DNA of 64,000 bases from Dysidea avara (GCF_963678975.1 NC_089273.1:7192614-7256613), one strand, 5' to 3'; shown: positions 11,505 through 23,186, counted from the first letter of the stretch. Made by a program: numbers and translations. Notes: a model not told the origin generated them from the letters alone.

Positions 11505-14388
11505 AGCAGGGTGATTTCTTTGTAGCTAACCTCTCTGCAAAATGGTCCTTCTAGCTGATCGCTCTACCGGATGACTTGTTTGTAGCTGAACTCTCTACAG
11601 GGTGATTTGTTTGTAGCTGAACTCTCTACATGGTAGTTTCTTTGTAGCTGAACTCTCTACAATGTGACTTCTTCTAACTGAACTCTCTACAGGATGACTT
11701 GTTTCTAGCTGATCTCTCTACAGTGTAACTTGTTTCTAGCTGAACTCTCTACAGGGTGACTTGTTTGTAGTTGAACACTCTACAGGGTGATTTGTTTGTC
11801 TCTACAGGGCAATTTGTTTGTTTGCAGCTGAACTCTCTACATGGTAGTTTCTTTGTAGCTGAACTCTCTACAATGTAACTTCTTCTAGCTGAACTCTCTA
11901 CAGGGTGATTTGTTTGTAGCTGAACTCTCTACAAGGTAACTTCTTCTATCTGATCTTTCTACAGGGTGATTTGTTTGTAGCTGAATTCTCTACAGGGCAA
12001 TTTGTTTGCAGTTGAACTCTGTACATGGTAATTTCTTTGTAGCTGAACTCTCTACAATGTAACTTCTTCTAGCTGAACTCTCTACAGGGTGACTTGTTTC
12101 TAGCTGATCTCTCTACAATGTAACTTCTTCTAGCTGAACTCTCTACGGGTGACTTGTTTCTAGCTGATCTCTCTACAGGGTGACTTGTTTCTAGCTGATC
12201 TTTCTACAGGGTGATTTGTTTGTAGCTGAATTCTCTACAGGGCAATTTGTTTGCTGCTGAACTCTCTACATGGTAGTTTCTTTGTAGCTGAACTCTCTAC
12301 AATGTAACTTCTTCTAGCTGAACTCTCTACATGGTGACTTGTTTCTAGCTGATCTCTCTACAGGGTGACTTGTTTCTAGCTGAACTCTCTACAGGGTGAT
12401 TTGTTTGTAGCTGAACTCTCTACAAGGTAACTTCTTCTAGCTGATCTTTCTACAGGGTGATTTGTTTGTAGCTGAATTCTCTATAGGGCGATTTGTTTGC
12501 AGCTGAACTCTCTACATGGTAGTTTCTTTGTAACTGAACTCTCTACAATGTAACTTCTTCTAGCTGAACTCTCTACAGGGTGATTTGTTTGTAGCTGAAC
12601 TCTCTACAAGGTAATTTCTTCTAGCTGATCTTTCTACAAGGTGATTTGTCTGTAGCTGAATTCTCTACAGGGCAATTTATTTGCAGCTGAACTCTCTACA
12701 TGGTAGTTTCTTTGTAACTGAACTCTCTGCAATGTAACTTCTTCTAGCTGAACTCTCTACAGGGTGATTTGTTTGTAACTGAACTCTCTACAATGTATCT
12801 TCTTCTAGCTGAACTCTCTACAGGGTGATTTGTTTGTAGCTGAACTCTCTACAAGGTAACTTCTTCTAGCTGATCTTTCTACAAGGTGATTTGTCTGTAG
12901 CTGAATTCTCTACAGGGCAATTTATTTGCAGCTGAACTCTCTACATGGTAGTTTCTTTGCAGCTGAACTCTCTACAATGTAACTTCTTCTAGCTGAACTC
13001 TCTACGGGTGACTTGTTTCTAGCTGATCTCTCTACAGGGTGACTTGTTTCTAGCTGAACTCTCTACAGGGTGATTTGTTTGTAGCTGAACTCTCTACAAG
13101 GTAACTTCTTCTATCTGATCTTTCTACAGGGTGATTTGCTTGTAGCTGAATTCTCTACAGGGCAATTTGTTTGCAGTTGAACTCTGTACATGGTAATTTC
13201 TTTGTAGCTGAACTCTCTACAATGTAACTTCTTCTAGCTGAACTCTCTACAGGGTGACTTGTTTCTAGCTGATCTCTCTACAATGTAACTTCTTCTAGCT
13301 GAACTCTCTACAGGGTGACTTGTTTCTAGCTGAACCCTCAACAGGGTGATTTGTTTGTAGCTGAACTCTCTACAAGGTAACTTCTTCTAGCTGATCTTTC
13401 TACAAGGTGATTTGTCTGTAGCTAAATTCTCTACAGGGCAATTTGTTTGCTGCTGAACTCTCTACGTGGTAGTTTCTTTGTAGCTGAACTCTCTACAATG
13501 TAACTTCTTCTAGCTGAACTCTCTACGGGTGACTTGTTTCTAGCTGATCTCTCTACAGGGTGACTTGTTTCTAGCTGAACTCTCTACAGGGTGATTTGTT
13601 TGTAGCTGAACTCTCTACAAGGTAACTTCTTCTAGCTGATCTTTCTACAGGGTGATTTGTTTGTGGCTGAATTCTCTACAGGGCGATTTGTTTGCAGCTA
13701 AATTCTCTACATGGTAGTTTCTTTGTAACTGAACTCTCTACAATGTAACTTCTTCTAGCTGAACTCTCTACAGGATGACTTGTTTCTAGCTGATCTCTGT
13801 ACAGGGTGACTTGTTCCTAGCTGAACTCTCTACAGGTGATTTGTTTGCAGCTGAACTCTCTTACATGGTGGTTTCTTTGTATCTGAACTCTCTACAAAGT
13901 GACTTCTTCTAGCTGATCTATCTACAGGATGACTTGTTTCTAACTGAACTCTCTACAGTGTGATCTGTTCATAGCGGAACTTTCTGCTGGGTGATTTGTT
14001 TGCAGCTAAACTCTTTGTATGATTGTTTCTTCGTAACTAAACTCTCTACAAGGTAACTTCTTGTAGTTGATCTCTCTACAGGATGACTTGTTTCTAACTG
14101 AACTCTCTACAGTGTGATCTGTTCATAGCGGAACTTTCTACTGGGTGATTTGTTTGTAGCTAAACTCTTTGCATGATTGTTTCTTTGTAATTGAACTCTC
14201 TACAAGGTAACTTCTTCTAGCTGATCTCTCTACAGGGCAATTTGTTTGTAGCTAAATTCTCTACAGGGGAGCTGAACTCTCTACATGATGGCTTCTTTGT
14301 AGCTGAACTCTCTATTAGGTACCTTCTTCTAGCTGATCTGACTACAGGATGACTTGTTTGTAGCTGAATTCCCTACAGAATAACTTGC
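11505..14388 (+). repeat. 30-31-bp minisatellite with higher-order structure, array 1
   Basis: About 90 units of the type TAGCTGAACTCTCTACA followed by one of several variable tails (GGGTGATTTGTTTG, TGGTAGTTTCTTTG, ATGTAACTTCTTC, AGGTAACTTCTTC). The variants follow a repeated order of roughly six units, i.e. a higher-order repeat near 185 bp. The last units decay towards E1. It is not a CRISPR array: the units are contiguous with no unique spacers. Confidence 0.95.
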
Positions 14389-14439
14389 AATGTAATATAA
14401 CTGAGTAAATTATACATGCAGCTGAATGCTTTATTAGGG

Positions 14440-15264
14440 TGACTGTTCTATTAGAGTATCTCGATCTCGCATTTGCTGCACGTAGTTGCCTTTCGAATCA
14501 TAACTCAGTGATTTGTAATGCGATTCTTCTGTACTACTGCAAGAACTTTCTATGATGATTATTGCAGCTACATACTGATTTTCAACTCGTTGCTCTAATC
14601 GGTTTGCCTGGTAGACACGAAAACTAATACTATAGTTTTTTTATTCATAAAAATCGATCGCGTAATTTTGACACAGGTTGGGTTTTGTGTCATATCTCCA
14701 TGGTCTTTATCCCGATTCCTTTCAAACCACAAAAAGGCACTCCTACGATGGTTGCTCCATCTACATATCAATTTTCAACTGATTCCTCCTAGGGGTTTAC
14801 CCTGTAGGCGTGACAGACCTTCGACCTTATTTTACGCAAATAATCGGTCATAACTCCGTGAATGTTCATCGGATTCCTACCAAAGTTGGTACGGAGATCC
14901 GCCTTAATGAGCCCTTTAAGTGTGCCAAATTTCAGCCCAATCCGAGCACGCATTCGTGTTTTATGGCGAATTTTGCGAAGTGTGCGAAATGAAGAAGATG
15001 AAGAAGAAGAAGAAAAAAACGAAGAAATTAAAACGAAATTTTGTTCGCTCGTATCTCGGAAATGACTGGAGCGATTTTCTTCAAATTTGGTATGTAGATT
15101 CCCCTAACTGGGCGGCACGTCTCTAGCAAATTTGGTTCCAATCGGATAAGGAATCACAGAGCTACATAGGTGTGAAAATTGCGTTTTCTTTCTTCCTGTT
15201 AATATACTCACGGTGTGGCGCGCCGGCTTCTTGGGCCGCACGACACACTATCGTGTGTCTTGAT
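14440..15264 (+). mobile_element. E1 module of E2-A
   Basis: It starts exactly at the shared box (TGACTG.TCTATTAGAGTAT then CTCGATCT) and ends with CGGCTTCTTGGGCCGCACGA and the GACACAC/GTGTGTC hairpin. The interior has TAGGCGTGAC phrases and an A-rich GAAGAAGAAG tract near 14990-15030. Short open frames here are fragmentary and not conserved between copies, so I do not call a gene. Confidence 0.75.
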
Positions 15265-16451
15265 CAGAAAACTGATGTCGTATAATTCATCTCATCAGTA
15301 AATGTCAATTAATGTACTAGTATCAATCACATTCACACCAATAAGTAATATAGAACTTACTGTAAGTTGGAACTCATCTATATACAGTACTTGTTCTAGA
15401 TACCAATTGAACCATTCATTGCATAATAAGTTTTATTACAATAGCGACATCCTTAACATTATTTTCACCATCACACTTGTCGAGTAGTCTAAAACAATTG
15501 GTAGCATTGGTGGTGAAACAGTGGGTCAGTGTGGCCATGCCCCTGCTACTTTTATTTTGATCAATTACTGTTAGAGATACTCTATATATATACACCCACC
15601 CTGATAGTACAGTGACATTTTTAAAACTGTAAGTACTGTACCTGCTTACAATATCACAGTAAAAATATACCAAGGTACTGACTCCTGTATTAAAAATGCG
15701 GGTATTATATTCACATTGAAATTTACATGCTCCAAACTCCACCATGTAACTTTCCTAAGTTGACTTTTTGACATGTTGACCTGCTCCACTGCACCTAATT
15801 GACAAAAGTTCTTGAGCTGCTCATTGTGTTTGAAATGTTAGCTACATAATGAAATACCCTTACGTATATTGCAACCTATTGAGGCTTTGTGACCTAGCTA
15901 ACACATCCCAAAGTATTGCAATAAAACTACAGACAATTTTATATAATACCTCATTACCATAATTTGCTTACACTTCCATTTGTTAAACATTTTCTTGGGT
16001 TTTGAGATATCAAAACAAGAGTCATGCATATGGCTTAGCATTTAATTTACGAATTAGTTCAATGTAATCACTGCACTATTAAGTGGCAAAAGAAGTCATT
16101 ATTAATTAGCCCAATGGTTGTATTTTGTTCTTTGGTATATATATAAACCAATTTTTTATTGTGGTTGTATCTGCAGACAGACTCTTTAGCTATAAGTAAT
16201 AAGACAATCCACCACTGTAACTATATAATATTCATGTTTAGCAATTTCAATTTTTGTCATTTTTAGGACACTCTCTCTGCACAGTATTTTATATCCTTTT
16301 TGTAGATGTGACCCAGTTTGACAAAGTCTACTTTCCAGGTATCCATGATTGATAACTCTGTATTTCCTATGTCTTTAATGAAACTTCGTCACTTTACTGC
16401 ACAAACGTTAGGCTGACCAAGAATTTAGTTGCTATAGTACCTTATTATAGA
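15265..16451. other. Gene-free stretch
   Basis: AT-rich sequence with no supported gene or recognised repeat. Confidence 0.45.
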
Positions 16452-16646
16452 AATGAAATCAAAGATGGTGGCCAAGAAATGGCTGCAATGATGTTAAATT
16501 TTAACAATACACACAGCCATTATTAATTTTCTTAGCATTAACATCATTGCAGCCATTTCTTGGCCACCATCTGTGATTCCACAACTTTTTTCACCTGGGT
16601 TTTAAGGCCACACCATTTTTTCACAGCTTGGCTGTTTTTGTGTGGA
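16452..16646. repeat. Fold-back element, partial (E2-palindrome family)
   Basis: Inverted arms around GGTGGCCAAGAAATGGCTGC and its complement, with the AATGATGTTAA variant also seen at 30222-30493. The distal part of the left arm is missing. The right arm retains the CACAGCTTGGCTGTTTT end. Confidence 0.75.
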
Positions 16647-16867
16647 TCACTGCTACCATCACCTCTTCTGTTTGTTCAAATTCTGCATGTAGTCTTGAGG
16701 TTTACTATGAACAATAAACAAACTATGGTTAAACAATGGGTATGAATTAGAATTTTAAAACTGGGTCTGATCCTTTACTGTAAGGAAAAGTGATAGTATC
16801 AGTAAGCCGATGAATACTGGTGAGTATAATGCCTTTTGGATTAGCTAATAGCTACTATCTCGTTGCC

Positions 16868-17099
16868 TAATGGCTGGACTTCCACACACACCCAATTCAT
16901 TGACTTTAACTGCTTGTACTTCACCAGTCAGTATGCTATTGACCTACACTTTTCACACTGTTTATTTATTTCTGTCCTTGCATTATGCAATAACAGGTCA
17001 AAATTTGAAAGTGATAGGATACACCTACGTTGTACTATGGTCCTTTAAAGTCACAAATCTGGTTGTGTGTGGAAGCCTGATTTTGTCAAATTCGGTCAC
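16868..17099. mobile_element. M2 MITE with degraded left end
   Basis: The left part keeps CTTCCACACACACCC. The right part ends TTCGGTCAC followed by ATAT, as in other M2 copies. The left GTGACC terminus is lost. Confidence 0.5.
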
Positions 17100-17833
17100 A
17101 TATAATATAGAGTGGTCATAGTAGTTAAGAGTCACTTAATTTAAAACTACTGCTATTGTTTCATACTGTGATCCTGATATTTCACACTACTTATAAGGAA
17201 AGGTGTAACCAAAACCATCCTAGAAATTTTCTTACCATGTGGTAGGGTGTATGGTCATCTCTCTAGAACATTATAAACGATGCTATTATGAGTCCTGTGA
17301 GTAATTACGAATCACTGTGTTCATAAGGTCATTATTTAATATCCAATTACGGTACATAAAATTAATATTATAGAAATGTTTACTGACACTTTTAAATGAC
17401 CGTCAAAACATCATAGTTGACTTAGTTTGTGCATTTTATAACTGTGTACTCCTTACTAAATGCTGATGGTTGCAAGTAGCTAGCTAACTAACTTGGGATA
17501 GTATTCCTATAGTGATACAGCTTAAAGAGCTATGTTATTTTCTAATTTGATTTGTGGTTAGCTTATAATCACTGACTATGTTGATCTGAAGTCGTATAAT
17601 TCCTTTCTTCAGAAATCAGTAGGATTTATCCTCTTGAAGGTAATGTTTAACCATGTGACCTTGACCCATGATGGCTACCAGCATCTACTCTATAGGAAAT
17701 ATGAACTCTTATAGTAAATTTAAATGGAGCTTATTTTCATTTCAGTTGGAGAATTTGGATATGTATTCGAATGACTATAGTCTATGCCTGACCAGTTAGG
17801 TACTTATCATACAGTACAATAGTTACTGTATAA
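17100..17833. other. Gene-free stretch
   Basis: No supported gene or known repeat seen. Confidence 0.45.
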
Positions 17834-18283
17834 TAGGGACCACAAAGGAGTAGGCGTGGCCCACAAAACAACATCATCCAAAAAACCAGCCTCGGTTTTC
17901 CCAGACGACAGTATTGGTTAATAAAACTAAGCCCAAACAAGCTTCCAGATCAACCCAAAATGCTTTCAACAAGTTGCTATGGAATGTTTCTTACAGTATG
18001 ACAATTATTCTGCCTATTATGCTAGTGTTATACTTGATGCTTTCAGGTATCTATTACTTATTTATTTTATTTATTTATTAATGCTTTACAGCACAAGTGC
18101 CGAAGGTCTGTAGGACACCTGGTCCTACAGCCTGCTCAAAGACATGCTCAAAATTATGCCAGCATAGTAGGCTAGTACTACATGCGGCACCATTTTAGAT
18201 GCGATATGCGTGGGTTCACCAGTCATAATAATTATTTACAAAAAAAATTAACAAACAAGTACACAAAAAATTTAGAATTTTCC

Positions 18284-18527
18284 ACTAGAGTAGGGATCAT
18301 AGCACATTGATGAAAAGTACTGAAAAAAGCTGGAGTAGTGTACGATATTAAATCACAGTAAAACATTAAGAAGTGTTATATCCCTACTGTGCTCAAGATA
18401 CCATAACAAAAATGCACAGTAGGGATATAAATAACACTTCTTATTGTTTTACTGTAAATAAATATCATGCATTACTCCAGCTTGTTTTAGTATTTTCATC
18501 GATGTGCTATGTATGGTCCCTACTCTA
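18284..18527. repeat. R3 fold-back arms
   Basis: Inverted arms begin ACTAGAGTAGGGATCATAGC and end GGTCCCTACTCTA, meeting near 18390-18410. The paired palindrome recurs at 58225-58455, and a single arm lies at 51783-51892. Confidence 0.8.
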
Positions 18528-18911
18528 TAGTATGTTCACGTTGAGCTGAATCCTGAAAAACAGCTAAAAATTAAAAGTGGATTTTTTCTCAACAGAGTTA
18601 ACATTTCAGCCAACCAGATGATCATTGGTAATAGCAAAGGTGTCAACAACAGACACGTACGGTTTGGCTCCACTACAAGTTCGGGAAAGGGCTGTAATGG
18701 ACACTGTATTTATATGGCTTTCCCATAGGAAATGTATTGTGAAAATTTTGATTGGCCGTAAATATTATGTCAAACATTTGAACAAAAAGATTTTGAAATA
18801 TTTTTAGCGGGTCAAGCAGTACTACAAATGAGCCAAGTTTCAAGATCGTGTGTAATTGCATCCATGAGTTATTAAATGTTATTGAGGGTTCAGCTCAACG
18901 TGAACATACTA
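18528..18911. mobile_element. MITE with TA duplication, 384 bp
   Basis: It has 23-bp perfect inverted ends beginning TAGTATGTTCACGTTGAGCT, flanked by TA (18526-18527, 18912-18913). The empty site is known from other R3 copies (ACTCTAGTT), so the insertion is well supported. TA duplication suggests the Tc1/mariner group. The interior has no transposase. Confidence 0.75.
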
Positions 18912-18950
18912 TAGTTGAGAATTCCAATTTTTTGTGTACTTGCATGTAAA

Positions 18951-19627
18951 CAATATCTTCAATTAAGCTAGTATTTAATGGGAATCAAGGAAAATTGTTA
19001 TAGTATTCTAAAATTCACAAATGAAGCATTTCAATGTATACGTACATGATCTGTCAGTAGTCATAGGAACTGTGCCCGTAGACTCCTGCATAGTCCTCAT
19101 TACCTAATCCTGAACTGCCTTAAAAAATCCTGGATACTCCCCCGAGGGCATGTATAGAAGGCAACCCTATATGCACTGACATTGTTGTATATGCTAAACA
19201 GTAGTGTGAGGCTTTCCATATTTATTACATAAACTTTTGGGAATGGTTGAACCGGTCAGACATACAGTTGAAGCAAACACTGCCAGGGGGGAGGCTCGCT
19301 TTAAACAGACACTACCAGGGAAAAGCGTGCTAAGGCTTAAAATTATCTATCAAACTAACTCTTCTACACTGAAGGCCTTTACATTTCCCAATTATGTGTG
19401 CAAAATATTATAAAAGTAATTACTACATAATATTATTGTAGCAAAAAAGTACATTCATTATGTTGCATCAAAAAGTAGCTACATTACGACAATACATGAC
19501 AACAATTTACTGTTACACACGGTAGAATTATACAGGTAAGTTTATCAACATGTACATGGAAACAAATGCATAGCTATGTGGGCAAAAATTATTAATTTGC
19601 AAAAGCAATGTATGCAAAGCGTTTAGT
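18951..19627. other. Gene-free 3' flank of fibrinogen gene 2
   Basis: No supported gene. A short GC-richer stretch lies at 19240-19340. No convincing AATAAA for the minus-strand gene is close to its stop. Confidence 0.4.
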
Positions 19628-20383
19628 TTAAACTGTACAAACTTTTGGTCTGATTTTAATTTCCACAAAGGGAAGCTGAAACCACTGGTAATTCAGCCAT
19701 ATTCCAAATGCATGATTGTACCGATGATTGGGAGCAAAGTGGGAACAAGACCTATACCACCATCCTCCAGAGTTTCCACCAGGATGTCCAGTTATTGCAC
19801 AACTACAACTAACACATAAATCTCCATCCCTATCCCTAGTTGTAAATTTCATACCAGTCAATGAGTGTGTGCTGAATGGATCAGTTGTAACTCCATCAAA
19901 TCCTAATATGGTCAATGGATACTGTTCGGTGGCTAATCCTACTCTAAAGTTACTGTATGATAGATAACCTTTTGTTCCATTAGTAAATGTATAGTCAATA
20001 CGTAGCTCCCACTGTGCTTTATTGGTCAAAGCATGCATTCCACGTAATCCAAACCAAAATTCTCCATTCAAGTTACCAAATCCATCTTCATAATCTATCC
20101 AGTCTCTGTTAAAGTCAACACTTCCATCTCGTCTTCTCTGAACAACTAACCATCCTCCTCCTCCTGAGGTAGTATCACAGTATACTCAAGTATTGGAACA
20201 CTTCACTCCACCAAAGTTACCAATAGTGTAGACTCCTGGACTCTTTGCATTGAAATGAGTATTATTGTAGCCAAGACAACAACAACTTTCAATAGGTCCA
20301 CCATTAGTTTGACACTCTCCATCAACCAGTACTATTCCTACAGCACTAACCACTGGTATTGAAATGGTGATAGTATTGATCAT
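19628..20383 (-). pseudogene. Fibrinogen-related (FReD) protein 2 with one in-frame stop
   Basis: Paralogue of the gene at 9864, read leftwards from the ATG at 20383. That ATG aligns with the start of gene 1 (the sequence GACAAGTCT precedes both); upstream in-frame codons are not ATG. The frame runs 251 codons to the stop at 19628, interrupted only by TGA at 20186-20188. The codons on both sides continue the fibrinogen domain: CSNT before, VYCDTTSGGGGWLVVQRR after, then GEFWFGL, DRDGD in the calcium-site position, GGWWYRSC and VEIKIRP at the end. The paralogue has Arg at the aligned position, so one CGA-to-TGA change at a CpG would explain the stop. It may be a young pseudogene, a polymorphic null allele or a sequence error. 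The N-terminus looks like a signal peptide. A TATA box is retained upstream. Confidence 0.8.
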
Positions 20384-20439
20384 TGTAGACTTGTCAACAC
20401 TGATCAACTGTAAACTGTTGATAGCACATCAGAGCAGTG

Positions 20440-20446
20440 TTTTATA
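20440..20446 (-). promoter_or_regulatory. TATA box of fibrinogen gene 2
   Basis: TATAAAA on the minus strand, 57 bp upstream of the ATG at 20383. It mirrors the TATAAAA upstream of the paralogue. Confidence 0.55.
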
Positions 20447-20892
20447 TTATTGTGTAAATCCTTATAAGGTAAAATATGGCACTCTTTCTATACCCATGAT
20501 TTTTACCACAAAATTACTCATCCTTATTAAGTAATGCCTTAGTGCATTATTGTAATGTGGTTACTACCCCACTACGTATATGTATCAATATCATACACCA
20601 ATCAGCCTACACATCTCATGAATCTCATGTACTAAAATGATAATCATTGCAATCAACATGCAGTAAACAATGATATCACTTCAGTGGCATAGTGGTCCAG
20701 TTTAAGTTACATAATTAAATGTTGTATATGTGAATATCTCTAGTGAAGGGACATTTGCATGAATATCAAAGCATGCACATTAAAACTGTTCTGTTTTAGT
20801 TATGCATTAAATAAAAGTGAACTGTATAGGGCTCTGAAGCACCCTGCATATGCCATACACTAGTCAAGGTAGTAGTAGAGGCTTTCCAGGGA
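20447..20892. other. Gene-free 5' flank of fibrinogen gene 2
   Basis: No repeat or ORF recognised before the hAT target duplication at 20893. Confidence 0.4.
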
Positions 20893-20900
20893 GGTGTAAT

Positions 20901-21232
20901 CAGGGCCGCCCAGAGAAATTAAGGGGCCCAGGGCAAAGAGTTAAAGTGGGGCCCTTGACCCAAGTTGTAAGGTGAAGACCAAAAAAAAAAAAAAAAAAAA
21001 AAGTCACAACCTGCTGGCAATGACAATAACTACCCATCACCAACCATATCTCCTTATCTATGAGCTTGCTATACTGCTCCTCTGAAGAATACTGTGACTG
21101 CTCTATTAGAGTATTTAGATCTGACTGCTCTATTAGAGTATATCGATCTTTTAAACAGGTATTCAGGGGGCCCCTTTCAGGCTGGGGCCCGGGGCAAAAT
21201 GCCCCAGTTGCCCCCCCCTGTGGGCGGCCCTG
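20901..21232 (+). mobile_element. H2: hAT nonautonomous element, 332 bp
   Basis: Terminal inverted repeats are CAGGGCCGCCCAGAG / CTGTGGGCGGCCCTG. A perfect 8-bp target duplication GGTGTAAT lies at 20893-20900 and 21233-21240, diagnostic of the hAT superfamily. It contains a poly(A) run near 20980 and two tandem shared boxes 27 bp apart (21095 and 21122). It has no transposase. Confidence 0.9.
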
Positions 21233-21240
21233 GGTGTAAT

Positions 21241-22289
21241 TTCACCTTAAGCACAGGGAATGAAAAGAAGAGGCTACCCTCTTCAAAGATGTATGTACTT
21301 ATAATCACAATTTACTAATATAAAGTCAAGTACTTTAATAGCATATTTAATTATAATTATCACACCACTTTCACTAGAGACCCACAAGAGCAAAAAAACT
21401 GTCAATAGAAATAGCTGTGTGATATTGCATCAAGTTTGCTTATAATGATACCGCAACAAGGGTCTTACAATTATTATACTTTTAGTTAGTACGTACGTAT
21501 CTATCTACAACATTGTCTTTTGTATACAAGGTGATCTATTGTAGTCTTGTTAAGGGGTTCTATCAGTGGTAATTTTATGACATATTGACCGATTTTAGTT
21601 ATGAGTTTTAGTTTCAGTTTCCACTGTTTCCAATGTCCCATCTGAGCTGTGCATGACTGTTTATTCTACAAACCAGTTGGTTGCTAGGCAATGCTACATT
21701 CTTCAACCCAAAAGAGGAAGTGCATGCAAATATACCTCATAAAGTAGCTATACACTGTACAACAGTTTTGTGGTTGTGACATACAACACTCGGGCTAGCT
21801 ACCTGGCAGCTTAACAGGCAGAGTGCAGTGCATTTGTGTCTATATAGTGCATTGGTTTGACCATCCAATTACATGGTTGCCTGACCTACTGCACATTTTT
21901 TGACTGGCACTTGGGATTGTAAATGGTACTTCAGCAAAACATAGAAATGTCACTGAGAATAATGTCAAAGAATGTCTACAAGGCATTTGAATATCTTCAA
22001 GACTATAATTATATGAATATTACCAACAAGCTACCACCTATTGGTGATATCATTGCTTTGGGACTATAATCATTTTTATAAACAGTTCACAGTGTTTTAC
22101 AGTAGGGGAAATTGTTATGCTGTATTGATAGCCATTACACTTACATTATTAGGCTCTTACATTATTTTATTGTATTGTGGTAAACTTTTAACACCAAGTT
22201 CAGTTAGTTATTTAATCCATTCTATTGATCTTTGCATGGTAATCATAATGACAAATCAATGAAATTATTGTATTAAGTATTATTATCAG
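21241..22289. other. Gene-free stretch
   Basis: No supported gene or recognised element. TTTTAGTT-type phrases near 21595-21620 resemble the low-complexity tract at 61.7-62.16 kb. Confidence 0.4.
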
Positions 22290-22850
22290 CAGTGGTGGAC
22301 AGGGGCGGATATGGGGGGGGGGGGGTCAAAGGGGGCTCTTGACCCCCCCCTCCAAAAATTTTTAGTATACCAAGATCGAGATACTTTAATAGAGTAGTCA
22401 CTCTAATAAAGCAGTCAAAGTATTAGAACAGTGTGTAGTGAGCTATTTAAGGATTTTTATGTACTTTATCAGCTATAAATGCGTGGTTGGTGAGGTGGAC
22501 AGCTATTGTTAGCTGGCTGTGACCTTTTTTTTTTTTTTTTTGTCTCACCTTATCAAACCAGAGACAATGTAGTGCCTCAGTTCATTTTTGACCCCTCCTT
22601 TCTATAAATCTGGATCCGCCCCTGGTGGTGGATACAGGGAGAGAGGGGTCTTGACCCACCCTACAAAACTTTTAGTATACCAAGATTGAGATACTCCAAT
22701 AAAGCAGCCACAGTATTAGTGCAGTGTGTATCGAGATAGGATTTTTATGTACTTTATTAGTGATATATGTGTAGTTAGTGGGGGCAGCTATTGTCAGCAG
22801 GCTGAATCTGTGACCTTTTTTGGGGCGGGCGGGGGTATTATGCATGGAGA
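22290..22850 (+). mobile_element. H3b: older hAT element, split by H3, right end lost
   Basis: Its left terminus CAGTGGTGGA (22290-22299) is cut off from the rest (GATACAGGGAGAGAGGGG onwards, from 22631) by the younger element at 22300-22624. The interior parallels H3 (AGTATACCAAGATTGAGATA, then ATGTACTTTATTAG). The right inverted repeat is missing after a G-rich run near 22825. Confidence 0.7.
22300..22624 (+). mobile_element. H3: hAT nonautonomous element, 325 bp
   Basis: The ends CAGGGGCGGATATGG / GGATCCGCCCCTG form inverted repeats. A perfect 8-bp duplication GTGGTGGA lies at 22292-22299 and 22625-22632, and that target is itself part of the terminus of H3b. It contains the shared box at 22373-22400 and a T-run at 22529-22546. 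Confidence 0.9.
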
Positions 22851-23186
22851 CATATACGTACATTATTCAAAGCTTGAAGGAATGACTATCATCATTATGC
22901 TTATAGTCTAGTGTGCATAGTAACACGGTAAAGTTGATTTAAACGCAATGCCGGAATTTAAAATGCCAGCAGCTCTCTCAACACAAGAACTTGAACAAAA
23001 TCATCCAAAATTACTGTACACATCATAGAGACTGGCACTTATTGATGACACTGGCTTGCTTTTAGTTGCACTGAGCAGCATAACATATATAGGCACAGGT
23101 CGCAGTGTCCTAGGTGATCATGATTGCAGAGGCACTCTTATACATGCATGTATTGGTGGTGCCAAAAGTTTGCAATCCATAATATA

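Larger units (their letters stand above)
11074..15264 (+). mobile_element. E2 composite element, copy A (~4.2 kb)
   Basis: The order is a fold-back palindrome (11074-11401), a linker with a GC-rich hairpin AAAGCCGGCC.TGGCCGGCTTT (11430-11452), a 30-31-bp minisatellite (11505-14388), and the E1 module (14440-15264) ending in the hairpin GACACAC..GTGTGTC followed by TTGAT. The same order recurs at 36.8-39.8 kb (+) and 40.5-44.9 kb (-), so this is one mobile unit and not a chance neighbourhood. There is no transposase or helicase frame. The layout (5' inverted repeats, central tandem repeats, 3' hairpin) resembles Helentron/DINE-1-type nonautonomous elements; that assignment is inference. Confidence 0.7.
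17834..18950 (+). mobile_element. R3 element copy 1, rearranged and interrupted
   Basis: The left part (GGGACCACAAAGGAGTAGGC, 17834-18005) and right part (from about 18186: GATATGCGTGGGTTCACCAG, then the fold-back arms) match the R3 copy at 57345-58456. The middle is replaced by unrelated AT-rich DNA containing ATTATGCCAGCATA phrases. A TA-flanked MITE (18528-18911) splits the right terminus, which resumes at 18914 with TTGAGAATTCC. Confidence 0.6.

Noticed and set aside
11505-14388. CRISPR-like array (30-bp repeats)
   Set aside because: Units are contiguous and all related, with no unique spacers, and the DNA is eukaryotic. It is a minisatellite.
14668-15126. Several overlapping 60-70-codon frames within E1
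   Set aside because: They are not conserved in frame between E1 copies and overlap in three frames. They are a by-product of the A-rich and repeat sequence.
15230-15264. Canonical Helitron 3' end (hairpin plus CTRR)
   Set aside because: The hairpin is present but the following bases are CTTGAT in most copies, not CTRR. I therefore keep only the looser Helentron-like comparison.
20384-20407. TTG-initiated N-terminal extension of fibrinogen gene 2
   Set aside because: The ATG at 20383 aligns with the start of gene 1, and the extra codons correspond to the 5' leader of gene 1.
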